In this document: positions 6,083-11,889 of the stretch, piece by piece
Layout of the letters: each line of letters starts with the position of its first letter
Position numbering within the stretch: position 1 is the first letter of the stretch
Source of the DNA: a bacterium
GTDB taxonomy: Bacteria; Elusimicrobiota; Elusimicrobia; Elusimicrobiales; UBA9959
Assembly (NCBI GenBank): GCA_021812825.1
Contig: JAKAMO010000081.1
Coordinates: forward strand, 1-11,889
Direction: 5' to 3'
Length of the DNA: 11,889 nt
Position numbers and translations under genes: made by a program
The notes under the pieces: model-generated
The model's database searches: none
Seen by the model: the letters and a program-made list of their open reading frames with translations, nothing else
What the model was told of the DNA's origin: nothing

Positions 6083-6088
6083 ATTATA
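6083..6088 (-). promoter_or_regulatory. -10 box (TATAAT) of the amidase gene
   Basis: A perfect TATAAT on the minus strand lies 12 nt before the amidase ATG, leaving a leader of only about 5 nt that still includes part of AGGA. No clear TTGACA-like -35 is seen 17 nt upstream. Confidence 0.55.
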
Positions 6089-6109
6089 CTAGAGAAAACG
6101 GGGAAGGGG

Positions 6110-6139
6110 AGGGCCGAAGGGCCCTGTCCCTGGTGGGAC
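6110..6139 (-). terminator. Tandem hairpins at the end of the glycosyltransferase cluster; probable terminator
   Basis: Two adjacent perfect stems follow the GT2 stop codon: GTCCC/GGGAC (6126-6139) and AGGGCC/GGCCCT (6110-6125), each with a 4-nt loop. On the minus strand they lead into a pyrimidine-rich run with GTTTTCT. The T tract is weak and displaced, so termination strength is uncertain. Confidence 0.5.
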
Positions 6140-6140
6140 C

Positions 6141-6893
6141 TTAGGGCAGTTTTTCGGGGGCGCTGCGCATATAGCGCAGCGCCGAGGCAAGAACGGTGCG
6201 GAAATCCATCAGAGCGGTGCGCAGTCCTTCCACGCCGTCCAGGAAGCCGAGCTTCAGGATGTAAGAGCTGATGAAGCGCGAGAACGGACGCAGGACGATG
6301 AAAAGGCGGCTGCGGCCCTTCAGCGCGTAGGAGCGTGTGAGGATCTCCGCATAGAACTCTCGCTTGGTCTCCATGTCCCGGGGAGTGTTATAGGGGTAGT
6401 GCAGCAGCGGCTCGTTCAGCCTGGCCACCGGGCCGTCCACCTGCAGGCGTTCGTGCACCGGCAGCGGCAGGAAGCGCGCCCGGCCGCGGGCGAAGAGGCG
6501 CAGCTGGGTGTCGGGGTATTTTCCGCCGTGGCGCAGCCAGCGGCCGAAGTAGAAGTTCTTCCTCGGCATCTCGGCGGCCGCGGCGCTGCCGGGCGAGGCG
6601 ATGAAGAGCTCTATCTCCTCCCGCAGGTCCTTCGATATCTCCTCGTCCGCGTCGAGGATCAGGATCCAGTCGCAGGAGGCCTGGTCGGCGGCGAACTGCT
6701 TGTTGACATAGACGGCCTGGCTGTTGGGCCGCGAAAAGTACTTGACTCCGTGGCCGCGGGCGGCCATGGCCGTGCCGTCGGTGGAGGAGCAGTCCACGAA
6801 GATGACCTCGTCCGCCCAGGAGGCGCTGGAAAGGGAGCGGGAGAGGTTCCTCTCCTCGTTGTGCGCTATCATCGCTATGGACAGGGTGGGCAT
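6141..6893 (-). CDS. Family 2 glycosyltransferase, WaaE/KdtX-like
   Basis: GT-A sugar transferase of 250 residues, resembling the lipopolysaccharide-core glycosyltransferases of the WaaE/KdtX type. Seen: SIAMIAHNEERNL (5-17) at the nucleotide-sugar site; ADEVIFVDCSSTDGT (27-41); WILILDADEEI (76-86) with the metal-binding D-A-D; FYFGRWLRHGGKYPDTQLRLF (114-134), typical of this subgroup; PVHERL (145-150); and a C-terminal amphipathic segment PFSRFISSYILKLGFLDGVEGL (203-224) that probably contacts the membrane. The start ATG lies 4 nt after the stop of the upstream GT4 gene, with GGAGG inside that gene's end 9 nt upstream, so the genes are translationally linked. Last gene of the cluster. Donor and acceptor sugars cannot be read from the sequence. 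Confidence 0.9.
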   Translation of the reverse strand: MPTLSIAMIAHNEERNLSRSLSSASWADEVIFVDCSSTDGTAMAARGHGVKYFSRPNSQAVYVNKQFAADQASCDWILILDADEEISKDLREEIELFIASPGSAAAAEMPRKNFYFGRWLRHGGKYPDTQLRLFARGRARFLPLPVHERLQVDGPVARLNEPLLHYPYNTPRDMETKREFYAEILTRSYALKGRSRLFIVLRPFSRFISSYILKLGFLDGVEGLRTALMDFRTVLASALRYMRSAPEKLP

Positions 6894-6897
6894 GGGC

Positions 6898-7974
6898 CTA
6901 GACCTCCGCCCAGCCGGCCCTGCGCGCGGAGCCTGCGGCGGCGTCCTCGAAGATCTTGAGCGTGGCGGAGGCGAAAGCCGCAGGAGAGAAATCGGCGGCG
7001 GCGCGGGCTCGGTTCCTTTCGCCTTCCGCGGCTATCTTTTCCGGGGCCGAAAGCAGCTCTCCGATCTTCGCGGCCAGCGCGGCCGGGTCCCCGGGGGGGA
7101 CGAGCCAGCCCGGGCCGGCGTATTCGGGGAGGCTTCCCGCCGTGGTGGAGACGAGAGGCCGCCCCGCGGCGAGCCATTCCAGGGCCGCCCGGGAGACCGC
7201 CTCGCTGCCTAGCGAGGCTATCACGCCGACGTCGCAGGAGCCGATGAAGTTGAAAGGGCCGTCGACGCGGCCGTGGAAGACAACGCTGTCCGCTATCTCC
7301 AGCTCCTCCGCCAGCCTCAGCAGGTCGGCGTACTTGATATTGGCCTCGTAGCCCGCCACGTGGAACTCCGCCTTGGCGCCGGAGGCCAGCAGGATGGCCG
7401 CGGCTCTCAGGAATACTTCATGCCCCTTTACCGGGTCCAGCCTGCCGAGCATGCCTATCTTCAGCGGCTTGCCTGCGGCGGGGGGCGGCACGTCAGGCAG
7501 GGCGATGCCCTGCCGTATAGTGGCGACCTTCGCGGAGGGCAGCCCGGCCTCCGCGTAAAGACCCGCGATATAGCCGGAGGCGGCTATGACGCCGTCCACC
7601 GCCGAGAAAGTGAAGCCGGCCGAGGGCTTCCTGGCGTCGGCCTTCACCCTGATCAGCGGCAGGCCCAGCAGGCAGGAAAGGGTCTGCGTGGAGCCGGTAT
7701 GGGCGCAGACCACGTCGGCGGAGCAGGCCTTGGCGGCGGCGCGCAGCTTCAGCGCGGCGAGCGGCAGGCCGAGGCGGCTCTTCCTGCCGGGGATCACGTA
7801 CGACCTGAAACCCTCCCTGGCCGCGAAGGCTGCGGCCGCGCTCCCTGCGGGACAGGCGAAAAAGACCTCGTGCCCCGCGCCGCGCAGCGCCAGGGCCTGG
7901 TCGAAGGCGTAGGAGGCCAGCCCGCTATTCCACGGGATGTCTATTACGCTTAAAATTCTCAATGGCCGTTTCAT
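6898..7974 (-). CDS. Family 4 (GT-B) glycosyltransferase, downstream copy
   Basis: Retaining glycosyltransferase of 358 residues, probably adding a sugar to an envelope glycan at the inner face of the cytoplasmic membrane. Seen: N-terminal Rossmann start ILSVIDIPWNSGLASYA (7-23) with the glycine loop; CAHTGS (90-95); the C-terminal domain opening KIGMLGRLDPVKGHE (172-186) with R178 and K184 for donor phosphates; HVAGYE (205-210); and an E-x7-E motif at E258/E266 (SEAVSRAALEWLAAGRPLV), followed by GSLPEYAG and PPGDPAALA. The start ATG lies 50 nt inside the upstream GT4 gene. No Shine-Dalgarno sequence is seen, so coupling to upstream translation is likely. No other start keeps the N-terminal strand. 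The C-terminus is Ala/Arg-rich and variable. Confidence 0.9.
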   Translation of the reverse strand: MKRPLRILSVIDIPWNSGLASYAFDQALALRGAGHEVFFACPAGSAAAAFAAREGFRSYVIPGRKSRLGLPLAALKLRAAAKACSADVVCAHTGSTQTLSCLLGLPLIRVKADARKPSAGFTFSAVDGVIAASGYIAGLYAEAGLPSAKVATIRQGIALPDVPPPAAGKPLKIGMLGRLDPVKGHEVFLRAAAILLASGAKAEFHVAGYEANIKYADLLRLAEELEIADSVVFHGRVDGPFNFIGSCDVGVIASLGSEAVSRAALEWLAAGRPLVSTTAGSLPEYAGPGWLVPPGDPAALAAKIGELLSAPEKIAAEGERNRARAAADFSPAAFASATLKIFEDAAAGSARRAGWAEV

Positions 7975-9082
7975 AACATTTGAGCGTCAGCGCCGCCATG
8001 CGCGGCGACGAAAAATCCTCTCTCCGGCGGTGGGCCTCGGCCGCCAGCGCGGAGCGCAGGGCCGGGTCGCCGATCACGCGCAGCAGCGCGGCGGCCAGCG
8101 CGGCCGGGTCGCGCGGCGACACGGTGAGGCCGTTGGCCCCGTCCTCTATCACGTCGGTGATGCCGCCGGCCGTGGTGGCGACTATCGGCAGCGAGGCGTT
8201 CATGGCCTCCACCAGCACGCTGCCCATGCCTTCCTCGGCGGAGGACAGCACGAAGGCGTCCAGCGCGGCCAGTACCTTATAGGGGTCCTGCCTGTAGCCT
8301 ATCAGCAGAAAGCGGTCCTGTATGCGGAGCAGCCGGGCGAGGTGGGCGGTGCGCTCGGCCAGCGGGCCCTCGCCGGCGACCAGGAAGTAGGCTCCCGGGG
8401 ACCGCTTCAGCACCTCGGCCGCGGCCCGGACCATGTTCTCCGGATCCTTGTGCGGGACCAGCGCTATCAGCGAGCCGGCCCAGAAGGCGTCCTTAGGTAT
8501 CGAAAGCTCGGCGGCAAGCTCGGCGCGGGCGGCGGAGCGGTAGGCCTCGAACTCGCCCGGGCCCCACGGCGTGTCGTCCAGGTCTATCGTGCTGTTGACG
8601 ACAGCGATCTTCTCTTCCGGCACTCCGGCCTTCAGCAGGATGTCCCGCACGGCCCCGGAGATGGCGATGACCCCGTGCGCGCGCGAATATTTAAGACGCG
8701 CGGTCATCGAGCCGGGGATGAAATCCACGCGGCGGTGGGCCAGGCGCACGCAGTCGGTGCCGACCGAGGCCAGCCAGGCCATCGCGGCGGCGTGGGAGGT
8801 GTGCGCGTGCAGCACCGGGGGGGCGTCTCCGGGCGGGAGCGCCTTTATCGCGCGCCGCAGCAGCAGCGCCGAGACAGGGTCCCATTCGAAATAGTACGGC
8901 AGCGTCAGGACCTTGAGCCCTTTGCGCAGGGAGGCGGCGTGCAGGGGGGAGCCGTCGCGGCAGACCACGATGTTCTCATGGCCGAGCTCCTGCAGCTCCT
9001 TGGCCAGGTAGAGCAGCTGGCGCTGGCCGCCGCGCAGTTCCCTGCCGTCGTCGAGGTGCAGCACGGTGAGGCGTTTGTGCAT
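7925..9082 (-). CDS. Family 4 (GT-B) glycosyltransferase, upstream copy
   Basis: Retaining glycosyltransferase of 385 residues. Seen: VLHLDDGRELRGGQRQLLYLAKEL (7-30), the N-terminal strand and GGQRQ glycine loop common in envelope-glycan GT4 enzymes; LHAHTSHAAAMAW (91-103); RRVDF (117-121); GVIAISGAVRDIL (137-149); a donor-site segment IALVPHKDPENMV (206-218), where the usual G-R-L-x-x-x-K is replaced by V-P-H-K; FLVAGEGP (233-240); and E-x7-E at E284/E292 (EEGMGSVLVEAMNASLPIVATTAGG), then PRDPAALAAAL. It is only distantly similar to its GT4 neighbour, so a recent duplication is unlikely. ATG at 9082 has no Shine-Dalgarno sequence; a -10-like TAGAAT lies 13 nt upstream. The tail (residues 370-385) overlaps the next gene. 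Confidence 0.9.
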   Translation of the reverse strand: MHKRLTVLHLDDGRELRGGQRQLLYLAKELQELGHENIVVCRDGSPLHAASLRKGLKVLTLPYYFEWDPVSALLLRRAIKALPPGDAPPVLHAHTSHAAAMAWLASVGTDCVRLAHRRVDFIPGSMTARLKYSRAHGVIAISGAVRDILLKAGVPEEKIAVVNSTIDLDDTPWGPGEFEAYRSAARAELAAELSIPKDAFWAGSLIALVPHKDPENMVRAAAEVLKRSPGAYFLVAGEGPLAERTAHLARLLRIQDRFLLIGYRQDPYKVLAALDAFVLSSAEEGMGSVLVEAMNASLPIVATTAGGITDVIEDGANGLTVSPRDPAALAAALLRVIGDPALRSALAAEAHRRREDFSSPRMAALTLKCYETAIENFKRNRHPVE

Positions 9083-9092
9083 AGCGTCGGGA

Positions 9093-9106
9093 TATATTCT
9101 AACAAA
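9093..9106 (-). promoter_or_regulatory. Possible internal promoter (TTTGTTAGAATATA)
   Basis: Lies in the 48-nt gap between the GT9 gene and the first GT4 gene. The phrase nearly matches the one before the CNNM gene (3264-3276), with one extra T. It may give separate expression to the last three glycosyltransferase genes. The -35 is not recognisable. Confidence 0.35.
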
Positions 9107-9130
9107 TGACGGGGCGCGGTAGGGCGGGGG

Positions 9131-10045
9131 TCAGGGCCCGGGAAGCCTGCCGGCCGCCGCCAGTATCTGTGCGGCCCCAAGTTCGGCGGGAGCCTTGGAG
9201 AATACGGCCAGTTCCAGCGGGCCGGAGCCGCGGGGCCCTATTACAGGTATCTTGAGGTCCTGGATTATGCCTACCGACGGCGTGCCCAGCGCGGCCGCCA
9301 TGTGCAGCGGGCCCGAGTCGTGCCCGATGAAGAGGGACGCGGCGGAAATTATCGAGGCCAGCCCGCTGAGGTCCGGCGCGATGTCGCAGGAGAAGACGGC
9401 TTCCGCGCCGGGAGGAAAAGAAGCCTTCTCCTCCGGAGAGGCTATAACGGTCACCTCGAAGCCGCGTGCGCGGAGACCGGAGATCGTCTCGAGCCAGGCA
9501 GCGGGCGGAAGATTGCGCGCGGCGTTGCCGGAGAAAGGGTGCACGGCGGCGCGCAGGCCGGGAGAGACGACGGCCGGCCTTTTCAGCGAGCAGCGCAGCT
9601 CGCCCGGGTCCGTGCCGGTGATCTCCGTCACTGCCGCGCGGTAGGAGTCCAGTATGTGCTCGCCTGCGGCCTGGCGCGGCAGGACACGGGTGCGGAAGGC
9701 GCCGCCGGCGGCCCAGCGCTCGGGGATGCCGGCGAAGGCGCACGAGAGGTTCTTTCGCCAGTTGGCGCGCAATATGACGGCCGAATCGAAGCCGGCGGCC
9801 CTTATGCCTCCGAGCGCGCTCAGGAAAAGGCGCAGGCTCCCTTTGGCGCGGCACGGGGCACTGTCCCAGAAAGGGTCGCAGTTGAAGATCTCTGGGGAAC
9901 CGTCGATGAGGGGCGCCAGGCCGGACGAATAGTCCTTGGTCCACAGCGAGATCTCTGCCCCGGTGATCCTGCGCAGGGCGAGGTACACCGGCACGGCGAG
10001 GACCGTGTCCCCCAGGTTGTCCAGGGCTGCCAGCAGTAGTTTCAT
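9131..10045 (-). CDS. Family 9 glycosyltransferase (heptosyltransferase-like)
   Basis: Inverting GT-B enzyme of the ADP-heptose:LPS heptosyltransferase (WaaC/WaaF/WaaQ) family, 304 residues, slightly shorter than most members (about 320-350). Seen: LDNLGDTVLAVPVYLALRR (8-26) with the family's G-D and likely catalytic Asp13; VHPFSGNAARNLPPAAW (168-184), the start of the C-terminal domain; SPEEKASF; and the signature GHDSGPLHMAAALGTPSVGI (241-260), which binds the nucleotide sugar. ATG at 10045 is not preceded by a Shine-Dalgarno sequence; GGATAAATTTGC lies directly upstream. First gene of the cluster, with a 48-nt gap to the next. The family supports a role in core-glycan assembly, but members may use sugars other than heptose. 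Confidence 0.9.
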   Translation of the reverse strand: MKLLLAALDNLGDTVLAVPVYLALRRITGAEISLWTKDYSSGLAPLIDGSPEIFNCDPFWDSAPCRAKGSLRLFLSALGGIRAAGFDSAVILRANWRKNLSCAFAGIPERWAAGGAFRTRVLPRQAAGEHILDSYRAAVTEITGTDPGELRCSLKRPAVVSPGLRAAVHPFSGNAARNLPPAAWLETISGLRARGFEVTVIASPEEKASFPPGAEAVFSCDIAPDLSGLASIISAASLFIGHDSGPLHMAAALGTPSVGIIQDLKIPVIGPRGSGPLELAVFSKAPAELGAAQILAAAGRLPGP

Positions 10046-10050
10046 GCAAA

Positions 10051-10125
10051 TTTATCCGTGGTTCTTTGAGTCGGGGTTGCGGGAAAGCGCTATGCGCTTT
10101 ATCCGTGACAGACATCATTATGTCT
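10051..10125. promoter_or_regulatory. Leader/promoter region of the glycosyltransferase cluster: 10-bp direct repeat and two hairpins
   Basis: TTTATCCGTG (CACGGATAAA on the minus strand) occurs at 10051-10060 and again at 10098-10107, 47 bp apart. Between and beside the copies are two perfect hairpins: AAAGCGC-TAT-GCGCTTT (10084-10100) and AGACAT-CATT-ATGTCT (10110-10125). They lie just upstream of the GT9 start and could be operator-like, leader structures or part of the repeat material to the right. No clear -35/-10 pair is seen. Confidence 0.35.
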
Positions 10126-10138
10126 CGCTTCACGCCCG

Positions 10139-10179
10139 CCAAATTTAAAAGCCCCTTTGAGGGGGGCTTTTAAATTTGG
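10139..10179. terminator. 17-bp perfect palindrome, terminator-like
   Basis: The left arm at 10139-10155 pairs with GGGGCTTTTAAATTTGG (10163-10179) around a 7-nt TTTGAGG loop. The similarity continues outward with mismatches: CACGCCCGCC on the left versus CACGTCCACC, the complement of the tRNA-Ala 3' end, on the right. On the minus strand it sits just after the tRNA fragment, as an authentic tRNA terminator would. Confidence 0.6.
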
Positions 10180-10196
10180 TGGACGTGAGGGGGATC
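10169..10196. repeat. 28-bp direct repeat, copy A (att-like)
   Basis: Matches copy B (10391-10418) at 27 of 28 positions. It covers the tRNA-Ala 3' end including CCA plus 8 nt beyond. Copies at a tRNA 3' end are the usual result of tRNA-targeted integration, but no integrase gene is present. Confidence 0.7.
10177..10196 (-). pseudogene. Detached 3' fragment of tRNA-Ala
   Basis: Twenty nt identical to the T-loop-to-CCA end of the intact tRNA-Ala located 222 bp away. The identity breaks exactly inside the T loop, and no 5' part of a tRNA precedes it on the minus strand. It cannot form a tRNA. Confidence 0.75.
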
Positions 10197-10371
10197 TGTC
10201 ACGACTCCTCCGCTCGCCGTCGCCTGAACACTGAATTCTGTCGCGGGCTTTGCCCGCTCCACCCGCTGCGGGTCGCGACCCCGGCTCGCCGCTGCGGACT
10301 GCTGTCCTCGCGGCTCCGCCTTTCGATCCCCCGCGCGAGCCATTATTATGGCTAGCTCATCCGGAAAACCA
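10197..10371. repeat. Hairpin-rich spacer between the tRNA-Ala repeats
   Basis: No credible gene. Perfect stems follow one another: GCGGGC-TTT-GCCCGC (10244-10258), an ACCCG/CGGGT hairpin and the 12-bp palindrome GGGTCGCGACCC, all bracketed by GTCGCG/CGCGAC; GGAC-TGCT-GTCC inside GCCGC/GCGGC; and AGCCAT-TATT-ATGGCT near 10338-10353. On the minus strand it contains GGGTGGAGC, then AAAGC, then GACA (10239-10264), a phrase also found at 1604-1621. It could be a remnant or a minimal non-autonomous element. Confidence 0.45.
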
Positions 10372-10390
10372 AAAGGCCTCTTGCGAGGCC

Positions 10391-10393
<3 letters not shown>
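10372..10393 (-). terminator. Terminator of tRNA-Ala
   Basis: A perfect 9-bp stem AAAGGCCTC/GAGGCCTTT with a 4-nt loop. On the minus strand it begins 5 nt after the encoded CCA and runs into TTTTGGTTTT. Confidence 0.85.
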
Positions 10394-10474
<81 letters not shown>

Positions 10475-10518
10475 GAATTGCCTACCTCAACGGTGCGGCG
10501 TTTGAAGGAACCACGTAT

Positions 10519-10547
10519 ATCATATAAAAAAAACGGCTTTTGTACAA
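10519..10547 (-). promoter_or_regulatory. Promoter of tRNA-Ala
   Basis: On the minus strand TTGTAC (10542-10547), a 17-nt spacer and TATGAT (10519-10524) lie about 45 nt upstream of the tRNA in an A/T-rich island. The -10 matches 5 of 6 consensus bases and the -35 matches 3 of 6. Confidence 0.55.
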
Positions 10548-10582
10548 ACGGGCGCGCCGGCCGCGGCCTTGACGCAGGTCTT

Positions 10583-10612
10583 TTGAGGGGCGTGCGGCAA
10601 TTTTTGTAGAAT
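10583..10612 (+). promoter_or_regulatory. Promoter of the glucan phosphorylase gene
   Basis: TTGAGG (10583-10588), an 18-nt spacer and TAGAAT (10607-10612). The -10 lies in the phrase TTTTGTAGAATTA, like those at 3264 and 9093. It implies a leader of about 28 nt, long enough for the GGAG at 10633. Confidence 0.5.
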
Positions 10613-10647
10613 TACTTTAATCAGCAGAGAACGGAGCCCGCATTATA

Positions 10648-11889
10648 ATGAAAATTAAATCCTTCAACGTAATCCCCAACCTGCCGGACAGCCTTAAGGC
10701 GCTCGATGAGCTTTCCACCAACATGTGGTTCACGTGGAACTGGGACGCCATCATGATGTTCGTCAGCATAGACGACGCCCTCTGGCACCGCTCTCACCGC
10801 AACCCTAAATGGATACTAGGAACCCTGATGCCGGAGAAGCTGGAGGCGCTGGGCAGGGACGGGGACTTCATCTCGCGCCTGGCCGGGATCAAGAGGAAGT
10901 TCGATGATTACATGGCTGACAAGGCCACCTGGTACGCCAAGCACGCCCAGGAGCAGGACAAGGACATGCTCGTCGCCTATTTCTCGATGGAGTACGGCAT
11001 TGGCGAGGGACTCCCGATCTATTCCGGCGGCCTCGGCATGCTCTCGGGCGATCACCTCAAGTCCGCTTCCGATCTGGGGATGCCGCTGGTGGGCGTAGGC
11101 CTGCTCTACCGCAAGGGTTACGTGCAGCAGGTGCTCAACCGCGACAACTGGCAGGTGGAGCGCTATCCCGAGAACGACTGGTACAACATGCCGGTGCAGG
11201 TGGTGAAGGACGCCTCCGGCAACCCGCTGCGCGTCGAAGTGGACCTCGCCGGAGAGAAGGTGGAGGTGGGCATCTGGAAGGTCCCGGTGGGGCGCACTTC
11301 GCTGTTCCTGCTGGACACCAACCTGCCGGAGAACTCGCCTGCCGCCCGCGCCATAACCGAGCAGCTCTACGGCGGAGACCGCGAGAACCGCATCCGCCAG
11401 GAGATCGTGCTCGGCATCGGCGGCCGCCGGGCGCTGGCCGCGATGGGCCTGGAGCCCACGGTCTATCACGTCAACGAGGGCCACAGCGCTTTCCTGCTGT
11501 TCGAGCGCATCCGCCACATGATGAAGACCCGCGGGCTCTCCTACGCGGAGGCGCGCGAGATAGTCTGGGCCTCCTCGGCCTTTACGACCCACACGCCGGT
11601 GATGGCCGGCAACGAGTACTTCGACTTCGAGCTGGTGCGCAAGTACTTCGAGCACTACGTCAAGGACCTGGGGCTCTCGTTCCCTGAGTTCCTCGAGATC
11701 GGCAAGGAGGAGCACACCTCGATGGGCTTCTGCATGACCGTGGTGGCCATGCGCCTCTGCGCCTTCCTCAACGGCGTCAGCCTGCTGCACCGCGACGTGT
11801 CGCGCGACATGTGGTACAAGCTGTGGCCCGAGCTGCCGCGCTACGAGATCCCGATAGAGGGGATAACTAACGGCGTGCATACCTGCTCC
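10648..11889 (+). CDS. glgP: Alpha-glucan phosphorylase (GT35), 3'-truncated by window edge
   Basis: PLP enzyme that releases glucose 1-phosphate from glycogen or other alpha-1,4-glucans. There are 414 residues before the edge. About 1-90 fits the N-terminal DUF3417-type region of the alpha-glucan phosphorylase subfamily (LPDSLKALDELSTNMWFTWNWD-like start). Then come YFSMEYGIGEGLPIYSGGLG (111-130) with GDHLKSASDLG, GLLYRKGYVQQ (151-161), YHVNEGHSAF (273-282), TTHTPVMAGNEYF (313-325), NGVSLLHRDVSRDMW (375-389) and EGITNGVHT (404-412). The C-terminal half with the PLP lysine lies outside. The start is ATG 10648, with GGAG (10633-10636) 11 nt upstream; the protein begins where the family does. 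Divergent from tRNA-Ala. No other glycogen gene is in view. Confidence 0.94.
   Translation, partial: MKIKSFNVIPNLPDSLKALDELSTNMWFTWNWDAIMMFVSIDDALWHRSHRNPKWILGTLMPEKLEALGRDGDFISRLAGIKRKFDDYMADKATWYAKHAQEQDKDMLVAYFSMEYGIGEGLPIYSGGLGMLSGDHLKSASDLGMPLVGVGLLYRKGYVQQVLNRDNWQVERYPENDWYNMPVQVVKDASGNPLRVEVDLAGEKVEVGIWKVPVGRTSLFLLDTNLPENSPAARAITEQLYGGDRENRIRQEIVLGIGGRRALAAMGLEPTVYHVNEGHSAFLLFERIRHMMKTRGLSYAEAREIVWASSAFTTHTPVMAGNEYFDFELVRKYFEHYVKDLGLSFPEFLEIGKEEHTSMGFCMTVVAMRLCAFLNGVSLLHRDVSRDMWYKLWPELPRYEIPIEGITNGVHTCS

Noticed and set aside
7937..9109. 390-codon + frame opposite the first GT4 gene
   Set aside because: Antisense shadow; low-complexity composition (Gly, Gln, Arg, His) and no domain motifs.
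10053..10141. Possible + strand tRNA facing tRNA-Ala at the palindrome
   Set aside because: Only a 3'-end-like match is present. No D arm, anticodon arm of proper size or TTCG loop could be built.
9099..10142. 347-codon minus-strand frame overlapping the GT9 gene
   Set aside because: It is Arg/Pro/His-rich, without motifs, and out of frame with the GT9 gene, which has the DSGPLH signature.
10816..11880. 354-codon open frame on the minus strand at the window end
   Set aside because: It is His/Val/Gln-rich antisense of the glucan phosphorylase gene, whose + frame carries all the GT35 motifs and is open to the edge.

Overview
The window is a GC-rich stretch of bacterial chromosome with housekeeping and cell-envelope genes. 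I see no plasmid, phage or CRISPR genes. A heptosyltransferase-type GT9 and a WaaE/KdtX-like GT2 point to a diderm bacterium with a lipopolysaccharide-like surface glycan. Ile is often encoded by ATA despite the high GC content, and several genes have an A/T-rich -10-like box close to the start codon with no clear Shine-Dalgarno sequence. The phylum cannot be proved from this window. A GC-rich member of Elusimicrobiota or a similar uncultured lineage is a guess.

Layout. Positions 1-1513 hold the 3' part of pgk and then secG on the + strand, ended by a strong terminator. Positions 1536-1741 hold a 206-nt non-coding block closed by a long imperfect inverted repeat and full of smaller hairpins. 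Positions 1743-3260 (-) encode a CNNM/CBS (CorC/HlyC-type) membrane protein fused to a PTS EIIA-type domain. A divergent promoter region (3261-3371) separates it from tRNA-Leu(GAG) on the + strand. That tRNA is followed by a terminator and a second hairpin-rich block closed by a long stem (3505-3631). lysA (3671-4888, +) converges on an amidase gene (4955-6070, -) across a 16-bp terminator hairpin.

Positions 6141-10045 (-) form a four-gene glycosyltransferase cluster, transcribed GT9, GT4, GT4, GT2. The two GT4 genes overlap by 50 nt. It is a plausible set for building the core or outer part of an envelope glycan. The secreted amidase (peptidoglycan turnover) lies downstream behind its own promoter.

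Positions 10046-10647 are non-coding apart from tRNA-Ala(GGC) (-). A 28-bp direct repeat includes the 3' end of this tRNA and recurs 222 bp away beside a 17-bp perfect palindrome. The stretch between the copies is hairpin-rich and shares a phrase with the 1536-1741 block. The window ends inside a GT35 alpha-glucan phosphorylase gene (10648 to the edge, +).

The best candidates for something undescribed are the CNNM-CBS-EIIA fusion and the set of structured intergenic blocks near tRNA genes and terminators.
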